Source of the DNA: Fibrobacteria bacterium GUT307
GTDB taxonomy: Bacteria; Fibrobacterota; Fibrobacteria; Fibrobacterales; Fibrobacteraceae
Direction: 5' to 3'
Assembly (NCBI GenBank): GCA_001462235.1
Contig: LIUI01000030.1
Span: forward strand, 1-45,793
Length of the DNA: 45,793 bases
Made by a program: the position numbers and the translations under genes. A model generated the notes under the pieces. That model was not told where the DNA came from and ran no database searches. It saw nothing but the letters and a program-made list of their open reading frames with translations. Below, in pieces: positions 6,322 through 13,910 of the stretch (its first letter is position 1; each line of letters starts with the position of its first letter).

Positions 6322-8577
6322 ATGAAAATCACTCTTAATTTATCCGGAATAGCATTAGCATTCCTAATACTAGCCTCTACTGCCTTTGCCGGCCCCGTTA
6401 GCCATTATGGTGCCTTAAAGGTATGCGGCAGCGATATATGCGGTTCAATAAATGGAACTACATCTCATAAGGTTCTCTTAAAAGGCCCAAGCCTGTTTTG
6501 GAGCGATGGCTATGGTGCCCCCTTTTATAGGCAAGAGGTTGTTGATTGGTTTGTTGACGAAATGCAAATAGGCGTAATTCGCGCAGCAATGGCAATTCAG
6601 TTTTACTCAGAAAACAGTAGCCCAATAAATCAGTCTGGCGGAACACATGGTTATTTCTTTAACAAAGCCACCCAAAAAACCTTGATCAAAAAAGTGATAG
6701 ATGCCGCCATATTAAACGACATTTACGTAATAGTGGATTGGCACTCTCACAATGCCCACGTAGATTCCGAAAAGAATTTGGCAAAAGATTTTTTTGTGGA
6801 AATGGCAAACGAATACAAAAACGTTCCCAACATAATCTGGGAAGTGTATAACGAGCCTGTGGGTGCAGATGCAGGGCAAATAACTTCCTATTCTAACAAC
6901 ATTATTAACGCTTTAAGGAGCGCAAGCAACAATAATCTGGTTTTAGTAGGCAGTAATTTTTACAGCTCTAAACCTCGCGAGCAGGCGAGCAATATGAAAC
7001 CGGCAGAATCAAAAAATGTGGCTTTTACCTTTCATTTTTATGCAGGCACTCACCCACAAAGCGGAACCTATGGCACTTCTGCGGCAGGTACCAGAACAGA
7101 TGGCTATGCTATATTTGGAACCGAATGGGGAGCAGTTAATGCAGATGGTGCAGGCAATGTGAATACCTCAGAATCGGATAATTGGACAGAATGGATGGAT
7201 AACAACAATATAAGCAACTGCATGTGGAATGCAAGCACCGTAACCGAAAATGGCCAAACATCTGCCTTTTTTAAAAGCGGCACAAATCCCGGTACCATTT
7301 CAACGAGTGATATAAAGGATGGTGCAGGAAAATACTTTCAAACATATATGGGCAAAAACAAATGGATTGATAAAATACCAAGCAACCATCCCAGAGGCAA
7401 AGATATTACTGTGAGCGTAAGAGATGGGGAATCTGTTACCATAAGTTCCACCGATTTAAACCTAAGGGGCAATATCACAGAAGTTGACGAAGTGCCATTT
7501 GGCGAACTTTCAATTGCTTCGGATAAAAAAAGCATCACCTATAAAACTTCGGGAGCTGGTTCAAACGATCCTTCTATTCGCTTTACTTACAAGATTACCG
7601 AGGGCAGCGTTACCGTTAAAAGCAAAGTAATTATAAATATTACAAATAGACGGCCAATTTTGCCGCAAATCTCTCCCACAGCCGTGAGCCGCAGGGCACC
7701 AACTTCTTTTAGGCTAAATACAACTTTGGGTGCTAGGGATCCTTCCAGCAATGGAATTGAACTAAAGAGCGTTTCTGTTTCTCCTAGCAGTGCAGGTACA
7801 GCCACTATTACGTCTGGTAAAGACACCATAGTATTTACTCCGGCTTCTAATCTGAGCGATGCTGAGCTTACGGAAGCAACCCTTAACTACGAGGTTGCAA
7901 CCAAAGGCAGCGGCAGCACTAGCAATTCTGCCAGCCTTGATTTGCGCATTCAAAATATGCCGCCAACAATAACCGCTGTTTCAAACACAACCTGCTGCCA
8001 GCCAAACAGTGGACCAAATACAGCCGCATTTGGAATAGGAATGAAAAACTTTAACGCCAAAGATGCAGATGGCGATCAAATGAAGTTTGATACGGTTTAT
8101 TTAGATCCGCGATACCCCGGAACAATAGAGAGGGTAGCATTGGATTCCTTTGTTTATCATCCAGAAGCCGGCAAAACAGGCAAGGTTGCTTTTTTAGCTA
8201 TAGTATCGGACGGCAATGCGCAATCCAATGTTGGCAGAGCTAATTTAACCCTTACGGGCAGTGGCACGGAATTCACTATTACCGCACCTACGGAAATTCC
8301 GGGTACCACTCCTATTATTCCCGGTTCAAAGCTCGGTGCAATTGGTGCTATTGGCTTGAATTATAGTTTTGGCATGGTTGAGCTTTATTTTGCGCAAAGC
8401 GGGTTTGCAAAATTGGATGTTTATTCGCTCTCCGGCAAAAATATGGGAACATTGCTGAGCGGCTTTCAAAATGCAGGCTCAAGAATTTCTCTTAAAAACC
8501 TTAATCTGCAAAAAGGCGTTTATATTTTACGCTTAAAGCAAGGTTCTCAAGTTAAAACAATTAGGATTGTTAATTGA
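6322..8577 (+). CDS. Secreted GH5 endoglucanase with Ig-like domains and T9SS tail
   Basis: The start is at MKITLNLSGIALAF (6322) behind GCGGGG; the track start 23 codons upstream runs through the promoter. After a signal peptide (ending STAFA), residues about 25-350 are a GH5 catalytic domain, closest in motif style to subfamily 2: VIVDWHSHN, acid/base Glu178 in EVYNEP, nucleophile Glu268 in FGTEWG. Three beta-sandwich (cadherin/Ig-like) modules follow, then a T9SS sorting domain (LDVYSLSGKNMGTL...LQKGVYILRLKQG...KTIRIVN). It cleaves internal beta-1,4-glucan links outside the cell. The downstream GH5 gene overlaps its stop codon. Confidence 0.93.
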   Translation: MKITLNLSGIALAFLILASTAFAGPVSHYGALKVCGSDICGSINGTTSHKVLLKGPSLFWSDGYGAPFYRQEVVDWFVDEMQIGVIRAAMAIQFYSENSSPINQSGGTHGYFFNKATQKTLIKKVIDAAILNDIYVIVDWHSHNAHVDSEKNLAKDFFVEMANEYKNVPNIIWEVYNEPVGADAGQITSYSNNIINALRSASNNNLVLVGSNFYSSKPREQASNMKPAESKNVAFTFHFYAGTHPQSGTYGTSAAGTRTDGYAIFGTEWGAVNADGAGNVNTSESDNWTEWMDNNNISNCMWNASTVTENGQTSAFFKSGTNPGTISTSDIKDGAGKYFQTYMGKNKWIDKIPSNHPRGKDITVSVRDGESVTISSTDLNLRGNITEVDEVPFGELSIASDKKSITYKTSGAGSNDPSIRFTYKITEGSVTVKSKVIINITNRRPILPQISPTAVSRRAPTSFRLNTTLGARDPSSNGIELKSVSVSPSSAGTATITSGKDTIVFTPASNLSDAELTEATLNYEVATKGSGSTSNSASLDLRIQNMPPTITAVSNTTCCQPNSGPNTAAFGIGMKNFNAKDADGDQMKFDTVYLDPRYPGTIERVALDSFVYHPEAGKTGKVAFLAIVSDGNAQSNVGRANLTLTGSGTEFTITAPTEIPGTTPIIPGSKLGAIGAIGLNYSFGMVELYFAQSGFAKLDVYSLSGKNMGTLLSGFQNAGSRISLKNLNLQKGVYILRLKQGSQVKTIRIVN

Positions 8578-9791
8578 AAATAATCTTTTTAATTACAATT
8601 ATATGTTTTGCTATTTCCTTTGCCGGCCCGGTTTCTTATTATGGCGAACTTAAAGTTCGCCCAACTACTCCTTTTATAGACGGGGCAAAAATAGGTGCTA
8701 GGGTGCAAGTCCGGGGGGTTAGCCTTGGCTGGAGCAATACGGGCTGGGAGAGTTCAAGGTTTTTTAACGAAACATCCGTAAATGCAATGGTTGACCATTG
8801 GAAAGCAGAGATTATTCGCACTCCAATGGGGCAAAACGATTCAAGCAATAAAGCAAGGGTTAAAACCGCTATAGAAGCAGCAATAGCCAAAGATGTTTAT
8901 GTTGTAATAGACTGGCATTCCCACAATGCGCACAACGAAACAAATGCCGCTAAAGCATTCTTTACAGAAATGGCGCAAAGCTATGGCAACTATGATAATG
9001 TGATATTTGAACTTTACAACGAGCCTTTGAATGCAGAGTGGGCAGATATAAAAGCTTATGCGGAGCAGGTTATTCCGGTAATCCGTGAGCATTCTGATAA
9101 TCTTATACTTGTTGGCACCCCATACTATTCCCAAAAAATCCAGGAAGTTATAGGAAAAAAAATTAAAGACAGCAACCTTGGCTATGTAATTCACTTTTAC
9201 GCCGCAAGCCACAACGTGGAGCTTTGGCAAAACAACATGGTTAAAGCTATAAACGATACAATGCCTCTTTTTATAACGGAATACGGCACAACTCATGCAG
9301 ATGGCGGTTGCAGCCCGGAAGCATCTTACAACGAAAAAGATTGCCCTGTAAGCCATTACAATACACACAATGCAGCCCGCTCAGATGCTTGGCATGCTTT
9401 TATGGATAGCAGAAAAATATCCTCTGTTGCTTGGAATATAAACGATAAATACGAGGGTTCTGCATTTTTTGGCACGGTTCCTATTCTTGGAGGCGGCACT
9501 TTTGAGCAAAACATTCCAGAAAACTGGGCAGATACAACAAAAATGACCGAATCCGGTAAGTACATATTCAAAAAATTGAATGAATACCATTTAACCGCGC
9601 CTTGGAACCCAACTCCCATATTGCCTGCAAGCCAGCCTATTTTGCCAACACCTGGGACCATTGTTGAGGTCTATTCTTTGCAAGGCAAAAAAGTGGGTAA
9701 AGATGTCTCAAATCTTAAAAACGGGGTTTATATCTTTCTTTTGAAGGAAAATGGCATAGTTCAAACAAAAATTTTTAGGATTGTTAAATAA
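8574..9791 (+). CDS. Secreted GH5 endoglucanase with T9SS tail
   Basis: This is a 405-aa, single-domain relative of the upstream cellulase, with a signal peptide (MKIIFLITIICFAISFA). Glu150 lies in ELYNEP and Glu236 in FITEYGT, matching the GH5 acid/base and nucleophile. VVIDWHSHN is conserved. A short Pro-rich linker joins it to a compact T9SS tail (VEVYSLQGKKVGKDVSNLKN...). The start is TTG and overlaps the stop of the preceding gene as TTGA, which implies translational coupling; the signal peptide begins exactly there, so the start is firm. Its last 253 bp, plus a few bases after the stop, are duplicated about 1 kb downstream. Confidence 0.92.
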   Translation: MKIIFLITIICFAISFAGPVSYYGELKVRPTTPFIDGAKIGARVQVRGVSLGWSNTGWESSRFFNETSVNAMVDHWKAEIIRTPMGQNDSSNKARVKTAIEAAIAKDVYVVIDWHSHNAHNETNAAKAFFTEMAQSYGNYDNVIFELYNEPLNAEWADIKAYAEQVIPVIREHSDNLILVGTPYYSQKIQEVIGKKIKDSNLGYVIHFYAASHNVELWQNNMVKAINDTMPLFITEYGTTHADGGCSPEASYNEKDCPVSHYNTHNAARSDAWHAFMDSRKISSVAWNINDKYEGSAFFGTVPILGGGTFEQNIPENWADTTKMTESGKYIFKKLNEYHLTAPWNPTPILPASQPILPTPGTIVEVYSLQGKKVGKDVSNLKNGVYIFLLKENGIVQTKIFRIVK

Positions 9792-9795
9792 ATTG
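9539..9795 (+). repeat. 257-bp direct repeat, copy A (3' end of GH5 gene)
   Basis: It is identical to 10562-10818 except at three sites (9588, 9598, 9615), all C in this copy and T in the other. The copies are 1023 bp apart and enclose the small RNA and the nuclease gene. All mismatches fall in the first 77 bp. Confidence 0.95.
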
Positions 9796-9830
9796 ATTGT
9801 TTCAAAAAATACCGTAAAAAACATTTTTTC

Positions 9831-9859
9831 TTGCTTTTTCTGGAAAATTTTTCTATATT
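9831..9859 (+). promoter_or_regulatory. Sigma-70-type promoter of the structured RNA
   Basis: TTGCTT (9831-9836), a 17-nt spacer and TATATT (9854-9859) predict a start near 9866, at the foot of the RNA's terminal stem. Confidence 0.7.
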
Positions 9860-9866
9860 TATAATT

Positions 9867-9963
9867 AGAAGCGTTTGGCATACGCAGCACCTCTTTGAGG
9901 GCGGGCATTGTGTCCCTTGGCGTCACGGAACTAGGTCGTTCTTGCTTGCCAAACGCTTTTTTT
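9867..9963 (+). ncRNA. Candidate structured small RNA, about 95 nt, unidentified
   Basis: An 11-bp perfect terminal stem (AGCGTTTGGCA 9870-9880 with TGCCAAACGCT 9947-9957) closes a 66-nt interior and runs straight into seven Ts, so the RNA would end in a terminator-like structure. The interior can form small hairpins (ACCTCTTTGAGG; GAACTAGGTCGTTC) and an ACGC/GCGT pairing. A well-spaced promoter lies just upstream. Bacterial SRP RNA has a similar size, but its conserved GGAAGGAAGCAGC-type core is absent. The RNA overlaps, in antisense, the last 41 nt of the nuclease gene on the other strand. Confidence 0.6.
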
Positions 9964-10594
9964 CGGTTTTTTCCTTACCCCATACATAAGCCGTGTAAAC
10001 TTCCAAAACATTGTTTTTGAGTATCGCTTCCACAATATGAATCATGCCATCCGCATACTCCTTTGAAAGAGCGATAGTTTCGTAACCGTTTTTGCCGGTT
10101 GGATTGCTTTCTCTTGTATTATCCGGATTCGCTAAAACATCAGGAATCAAAGCGATTATTTCTGCGGTTATCGGTACTTGCCCATCCGCAAGTTCCCTTT
10201 CAATGTCTTTTCCATGCCTATCATAAATATGCTTCAAATCATACGGGGTAATAACTTGCTTTGAAACGGTTTTCCCATAAAACTTTTCAACGGCTTCTTT
10301 TGTCTTTTGGGAAACTTCCCCTAAATCTTTGGTATATTTTAGATTTTTTACTTTTCTCTTTACGGTAGCATCCCACACAACCGAAAACCAATCTTTTAAT
10401 TTCTCCGGCACGTTAGCCAGTGCGTCTTCCATTGTTTGCAAGTTTTTACTATCCATCGCCAGCGTGAAGATAGAAAAATTGTTCGCAGGAAACTTAATAA
10501 TTGCTACATTGTCTAAGCAAACTTGGAAAGTGAAGTCGGGTGTCCCAATGCGGAAAACAGGAAAAATGACCGAATCCGGTAAGTACATATTCAA
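9923..10594 (-). CDS. PBECR-type phage nuclease/toxin domain protein, possibly 5'-truncated
   Basis: The C-terminal 110 residues carry the pattern of phage Barnase-EndoU-ColicinE5/D-RelE-like (PBECR) nucleases: LKHIYDRHGKDIERELADGQ, then PITAEIIALIPDVLANPD, then a K-x(9)-H-IVEA strand and a final EVYTAYVWGK strand. In phages these domains usually sit at the end of larger head-associated or MuF-like proteins. The first 11 codons of the ORF read antisense through the GH5 tail repeat and cannot be native. Residues about 15-46 look like authentic protein, yet no ribosome-binding site supports any start; Met47 (10456) is the alternative. The gene therefore looks like a broken-off fragment captured in the insert. 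It ends inside the structured RNA on the opposite strand. Confidence 0.6.
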   Translation of the reverse strand: MNMYLPDSVIFPVFRIGTPDFTFQVCLDNVAIIKFPANNFSIFTLAMDSKNLQTMEDALANVPEKLKDWFSVVWDATVKRKVKNLKYTKDLGEVSQKTKEAVEKFYGKTVSKQVITPYDLKHIYDRHGKDIERELADGQVPITAEIIALIPDVLANPDNTRESNPTGKNGYETIALSKEYADGMIHIVEAILKNNVLEVYTAYVWGKEKTEKKRLASKNDLVP

Positions 10595-10814
10595 AAAATT
10601 GAATGAATACTATTTAACCGTGCCTTGGAACCCAACTTCCATATTGCCTGCAAGCCAGCCTATTTTGCCAACACCTGGGACCATTGTTGAGGTCTATTCT
10701 TTGCAAGGCAAAAAAGTGGGTAAAGATGTCTCAAATCTTAAAAACGGGGTTTATATCTTTCTTTTGAAGGAAAATGGCATAGTTCAAACAAAAATTTTTA
10801 GGATTGTTAAATAA
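10562..10814 (+). pseudogene. Orphan duplicate of the GH5 T9SS tail (repeat copy B)
   Basis: Copy B of the 257-bp repeat (10562-10818) encodes the last 83 residues of the GH5 cellulase up to the stop, but has no catalytic domain or signal peptide in front. The 161-aa ORF in the track only arises because the antisense strand of the nuclease gene happens to be open. All three differences from copy A change amino acids (His to Tyr, Ala to Val, Pro to Ser), which fits relaxed selection. Confidence 0.85.
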
Positions 10815-10840
10815 ATTGTTTCATTTTGTGGAAAAAAATG

Positions 10841-10846
10841 TATATT
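10841..10846 (+). promoter_or_regulatory. -10 box (TATATT) of the envelope-protein operon
   Basis: AAAAAAATGTATATTATGCTT ends at the ATG of 10853, with 6 nt between box and start. A very similar sequence stands before the GH9 gene. Confidence 0.6.
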
Positions 10847-10852
10847 ATGCTT

Positions 10853-11578
10853 ATGTATAAAACTATTCCCGTTTTCTTAACGGTTTTGTTACTGTTTTTT
10901 GCACTTTCATCTGCAGCTTTTAGCGATTACCGAGATAGGGATTCCCAACGATTTTTGCCCAAAACCATTAAACCATTCCATACAGACCAAGATGTGGTAA
11001 CCGTGATAATGCGGGAAAGCATTCCAAGGGGCGGGGGCTACACCTACCAGTATCCCCGCGAAAATCCGGAACCTAAGCTCACAGATAAATACGCTATGGA
11101 AGGTGATTTATCTATGGAAATAGAACTGGTAGCAAGCGATTATTCCGGAGTTGCAATTTGCATAGCAGGTTCTGCAGATATATCCCCATACCTAGAAGAA
11201 GGCGTTTTGCAGTTTTGGATTAAAGGAAACAAAGGCGGCGAAATTGCCCAATACGTGCTGGTGGACGACGGCGTAAAAAGCGGTGGAGAATCCATGCAGG
11301 TAAAAATAGGCTCCAAAAGTTTTGGAGAGATTACAACAGAATGGCAAAAGATAAGCATTCCTCTTAAATTATTTGGAGAAACAGGTGTTTATTGGGATGC
11401 TAAAAATTTAAGAGAAGTGCTGCTGCCTTTTTCTTGGAACAACGTAAAGGGCTTTAGAATAGAAGTTCGCAAAGACGAAAATCAAGCTTTCAAGGTTTGG
11501 ATAGACGATATTGTCATTAAAAAAGTGGGCGAAGAATATCAAGGTCCGGCCGGTTATCCGTTCCGCAATGTTCTGTGA
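10853..11578 (+). CDS. Exported carbohydrate-binding-like protein, first gene of envelope operon
   Basis: The start is set at MYKTIPVFLTVLL (10853), since the track start lies within the promoter. The product (241 aa) has a signal peptide ending LSSAAFS and one beta-sandwich domain. Its features (LQFWIKGNKGGEIAQYVLVDDG, WQKISIPLKLFG, FRIEVRK...KVWIDDIVIKK) are those of CBM11/CIA30-like galactose-binding folds, where the final W-I-D-D-I strand is diagnostic. There is no T9SS tail, so it may stay periplasmic or join the barrels encoded next. Its stop overlaps the GAGG ribosome-binding site of the first barrel gene. Glycan binding is inferred from fold only. Confidence 0.78.
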   Translation: MYKTIPVFLTVLLLFFALSSAAFSDYRDRDSQRFLPKTIKPFHTDQDVVTVIMRESIPRGGGYTYQYPRENPEPKLTDKYAMEGDLSMEIELVASDYSGVAICIAGSADISPYLEEGVLQFWIKGNKGGEIAQYVLVDDGVKSGGESMQVKIGSKSFGEITTEWQKISIPLKLFGETGVYWDAKNLREVLLPFSWNNVKGFRIEVRKDENQAFKVWIDDIVIKKVGEEYQGPAGYPFRNVL

Positions 11579-11585
11579 GGATTGC

Positions 11586-13895
11586 ATGAGAGAAAGTTTT
11601 TTCTGTTTGTTTTTTTTAGCGTCCTTTGCATTTGCACAGAGCGATGCAATAAATAAATTGCCGTTGGTAGAAGACCGTTTAGATTCCCTTGGAGAATACG
11701 CAGCTTCTACAGTTATAGGCAAAGACGATTCTCCCGTTGCTGTTTCCGGGGATTTTGCCGTTCGCTTAGGTCATTATGAATATACCGAGACCGCCACCCT
11801 GCAAGGTTCTGAAAAAATGCGAACCTTTATAAATTCTGCATTAAATGCTTCTATCGTTGTTTCTCCGGCATCTTATTTAACCCTATTTTCCAATCTTTAT
11901 CTGCCTTTTGATTTCAGTGGTTTCTTTACAAACGAGCAGGCTTTTAAGCCTAATCTGGAAAATTTTGGCAATTCCGGCGAAAGGGTGCAATGGTTCCACC
12001 CATCAACTGATTTTTACGGAGTATCCGTAAACGAAAACATGCTCGTTGGTTTGGATATGCGTGGCGGGAGTTTTGGCGCAACCCTCCTTATGGGCGGTGT
12101 TATTTGGACCACCCAAAGCCCTCTTAGTTTATACGAACGTGAAACAAGCCCCCGTTTTGTTTCTCAATACGAGCTTTACGAAGAAGAAAAAGTTGTTAGC
12201 ACTTACTATAAAGAAAAAAGTTTTAAGCCGGTAAAAGAGGGAGGCCGAGCATTTTGGACAAATCGTTCTTTTGGTGGTTTGCTGTTAAATGTTCATACAT
12301 TGCCTTGGAACTTAAAAGGGCAGCTTATGCTTTCTCAACCCGCAAGTGTTGACATCGGTGTAAGGGATGGTTTGCGCCTTAACACTAGGGACAACAGTGA
12401 ACTCGCAATGGTTGGCACCTACGATTATCGCGGCACTGTGGTGGGTGGGCGTTTTGCCAAAGAAAAAATTGAATTTGGCCAGGCTAGTTTAACTCTTGGC
12501 GCAAATTACACAGGCATCACTTTTGATAACGAACTAGTATATGAAACTTCGGCTTACAATCGTGGTTCTAATCCGGATAGCAGTGTAAAATTTGAGAACC
12601 TGCGTATTGCAACCATAGACCTAAAAGGCAATTTAACACCTCAATTCTTTTTATCCTTTGATTTAGCGTTCAGTTGGGACGATACAACCGTGTTTCGCCC
12701 AACCGCGCCTTGCGACCCGGCTAAAGATAGAGAAAGATGCTATGATGCTAATAACTACAGTTCCGTAACATCTAGCCCTGCTTTTGGTTTATATGTAAAA
12801 GCCCAAGATAAGCATTGGCAGCCCATGACTCTGGAACTCATTTATTTGCCAAAAGATTTTTATTCTCCTTACTCAATGGCTAACCCAGATAGAGTTTCTG
12901 CATGGCGTAAAGACCAATTCTATGTAGGTGCCGGCACTTTCCGCTATGGGCCAAATATGGTTGGGGCAAACTTAAAAATAGAGCCTGAATTTAACCGTGG
13001 CCGTTTTGATATACAGTATGGCATTCATAAACAAGTAGAAAAGGGCTTAGATGTAATTAGTTATAAATATAATTTGGTTGGGCGGTATTTATGGGAAACC
13101 TCTACAAGCTGGACTAGGCATAAGCCATTTTTCACAGCAGATTCCGGTTATTCAGATACCAAAAGGCGTTACACTTCTAGGTTAGCCGTAGGCCCGGGCG
13201 GTCCAAGAAACAATATATTCAAATTAAGCGACCAAGAGGGTGGTTTGCGAAGTGGCTACGGTGAAACTTGGGATTCCTTTATCCCTTACGAGAATATTCA
13301 AGATGCCATTTATTGCGACCAACTCAATTTTTACACCGAGGCAGATTATCCAAACGCCCCTTGCAATATGCCTACAAGCGTAAAATGGAATTCCTCAATA
13401 GCTTTAGATATGGGCTATGATATTGGGCATTGGTTTGGCACAGACAGAAATATAATGCTATCCCTTTACACAGCTCTTTCTGGTGTTTCTACATCATTTA
13501 TGCCGCTTGCTTACACAGATAAACGCTCAGATGATATGCTAATGTGGAATTGGTTTGCGCAATCTGAGCCTGCTATTGCAATTACCCCAAATTTTCATGC
13601 GATTTTAATTTTTGGAATGGAAGTTTTCCGTGCAGAAGTTGCTTATGCGGCACCAACCGAGCGTGTAGCGGCAAGCAATCCATACGGCGGGAAATATCCA
13701 TTTGGTATTTCTGGCTACGTGGTTTCTCCTATAAATGTTTTGCAAACCTCTTTGGGTTTTGGTTTTGACTGGGATTTTGCCGCAAGAGCGGGTTTGCATT
13801 TTCGCTATAGATACTTGACCAATAAAGATGAATTTTTGCCGCAAAATGATTGGAGTGTTCACTATATTCAAGCCGAAACAAAGGTTTGGTTTTAA
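11586..13895 (+). CDS. Outer-membrane beta-barrel protein 1 of the envelope operon
   Basis: The start at MRESFFCLFFLASFAFAQ (11586) follows GTGAGG; the track start is 25 codons inside the previous gene. The 769-aa product has a cleavable signal peptide, many alternating aromatic/polar beta-strands throughout and a terminal aromatic (KVWF), the usual signal for barrel insertion. There are no recognisable enzyme motifs and no T9SS tail. It contains TTQSPLSLYERE, a version of the SPLTLY motif shared with the two following barrels. Unlike those, it carries a cluster of cysteines in extracellular-looking loops. It may be a pore, adhesin or anchoring barrel; function unknown. Confidence 0.78.
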   Translation: MRESFFCLFFLASFAFAQSDAINKLPLVEDRLDSLGEYAASTVIGKDDSPVAVSGDFAVRLGHYEYTETATLQGSEKMRTFINSALNASIVVSPASYLTLFSNLYLPFDFSGFFTNEQAFKPNLENFGNSGERVQWFHPSTDFYGVSVNENMLVGLDMRGGSFGATLLMGGVIWTTQSPLSLYERETSPRFVSQYELYEEEKVVSTYYKEKSFKPVKEGGRAFWTNRSFGGLLLNVHTLPWNLKGQLMLSQPASVDIGVRDGLRLNTRDNSELAMVGTYDYRGTVVGGRFAKEKIEFGQASLTLGANYTGITFDNELVYETSAYNRGSNPDSSVKFENLRIATIDLKGNLTPQFFLSFDLAFSWDDTTVFRPTAPCDPAKDRERCYDANNYSSVTSSPAFGLYVKAQDKHWQPMTLELIYLPKDFYSPYSMANPDRVSAWRKDQFYVGAGTFRYGPNMVGANLKIEPEFNRGRFDIQYGIHKQVEKGLDVISYKYNLVGRYLWETSTSWTRHKPFFTADSGYSDTKRRYTSRLAVGPGGPRNNIFKLSDQEGGLRSGYGETWDSFIPYENIQDAIYCDQLNFYTEADYPNAPCNMPTSVKWNSSIALDMGYDIGHWFGTDRNIMLSLYTALSGVSTSFMPLAYTDKRSDDMLMWNWFAQSEPAIAITPNFHAILIFGMEVFRAEVAYAAPTERVAASNPYGGKYPFGISGYVVSPINVLQTSLGFGFDWDFAARAGLHFRYRYLTNKDEFLPQNDWSVHYIQAETKVWF

Positions 13896-13910
13896 GCGAG
13901 GCTATAGAAT

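Noticed and set aside
8841-9368. 175-aa minus-strand ORF inside the second GH5 gene
   Set aside because: The opposite strand encodes a clear GH5 catalytic domain; the antisense ORF has random composition.
9867-9963. SRP (4.5S) RNA
   Set aside because: Size and rod-like closing stem fit, but the invariant GGAA-loop core with AGCAGC is missing on both strands.
9796-10561. Insertion sequence
   Set aside because: No transposase, no terminal inverted repeats at the insert edges and no short target duplication are visible; the flanking 257-bp copies point to duplication or recombination instead.
10329-10814. 161-aa ORF joining the antisense of the nuclease gene to the GH5 tail
   Set aside because: The first half is a shadow of the minus-strand nuclease gene. 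Only the repeat-derived tail is real coding ancestry, and no signal peptide or start signal supports it.
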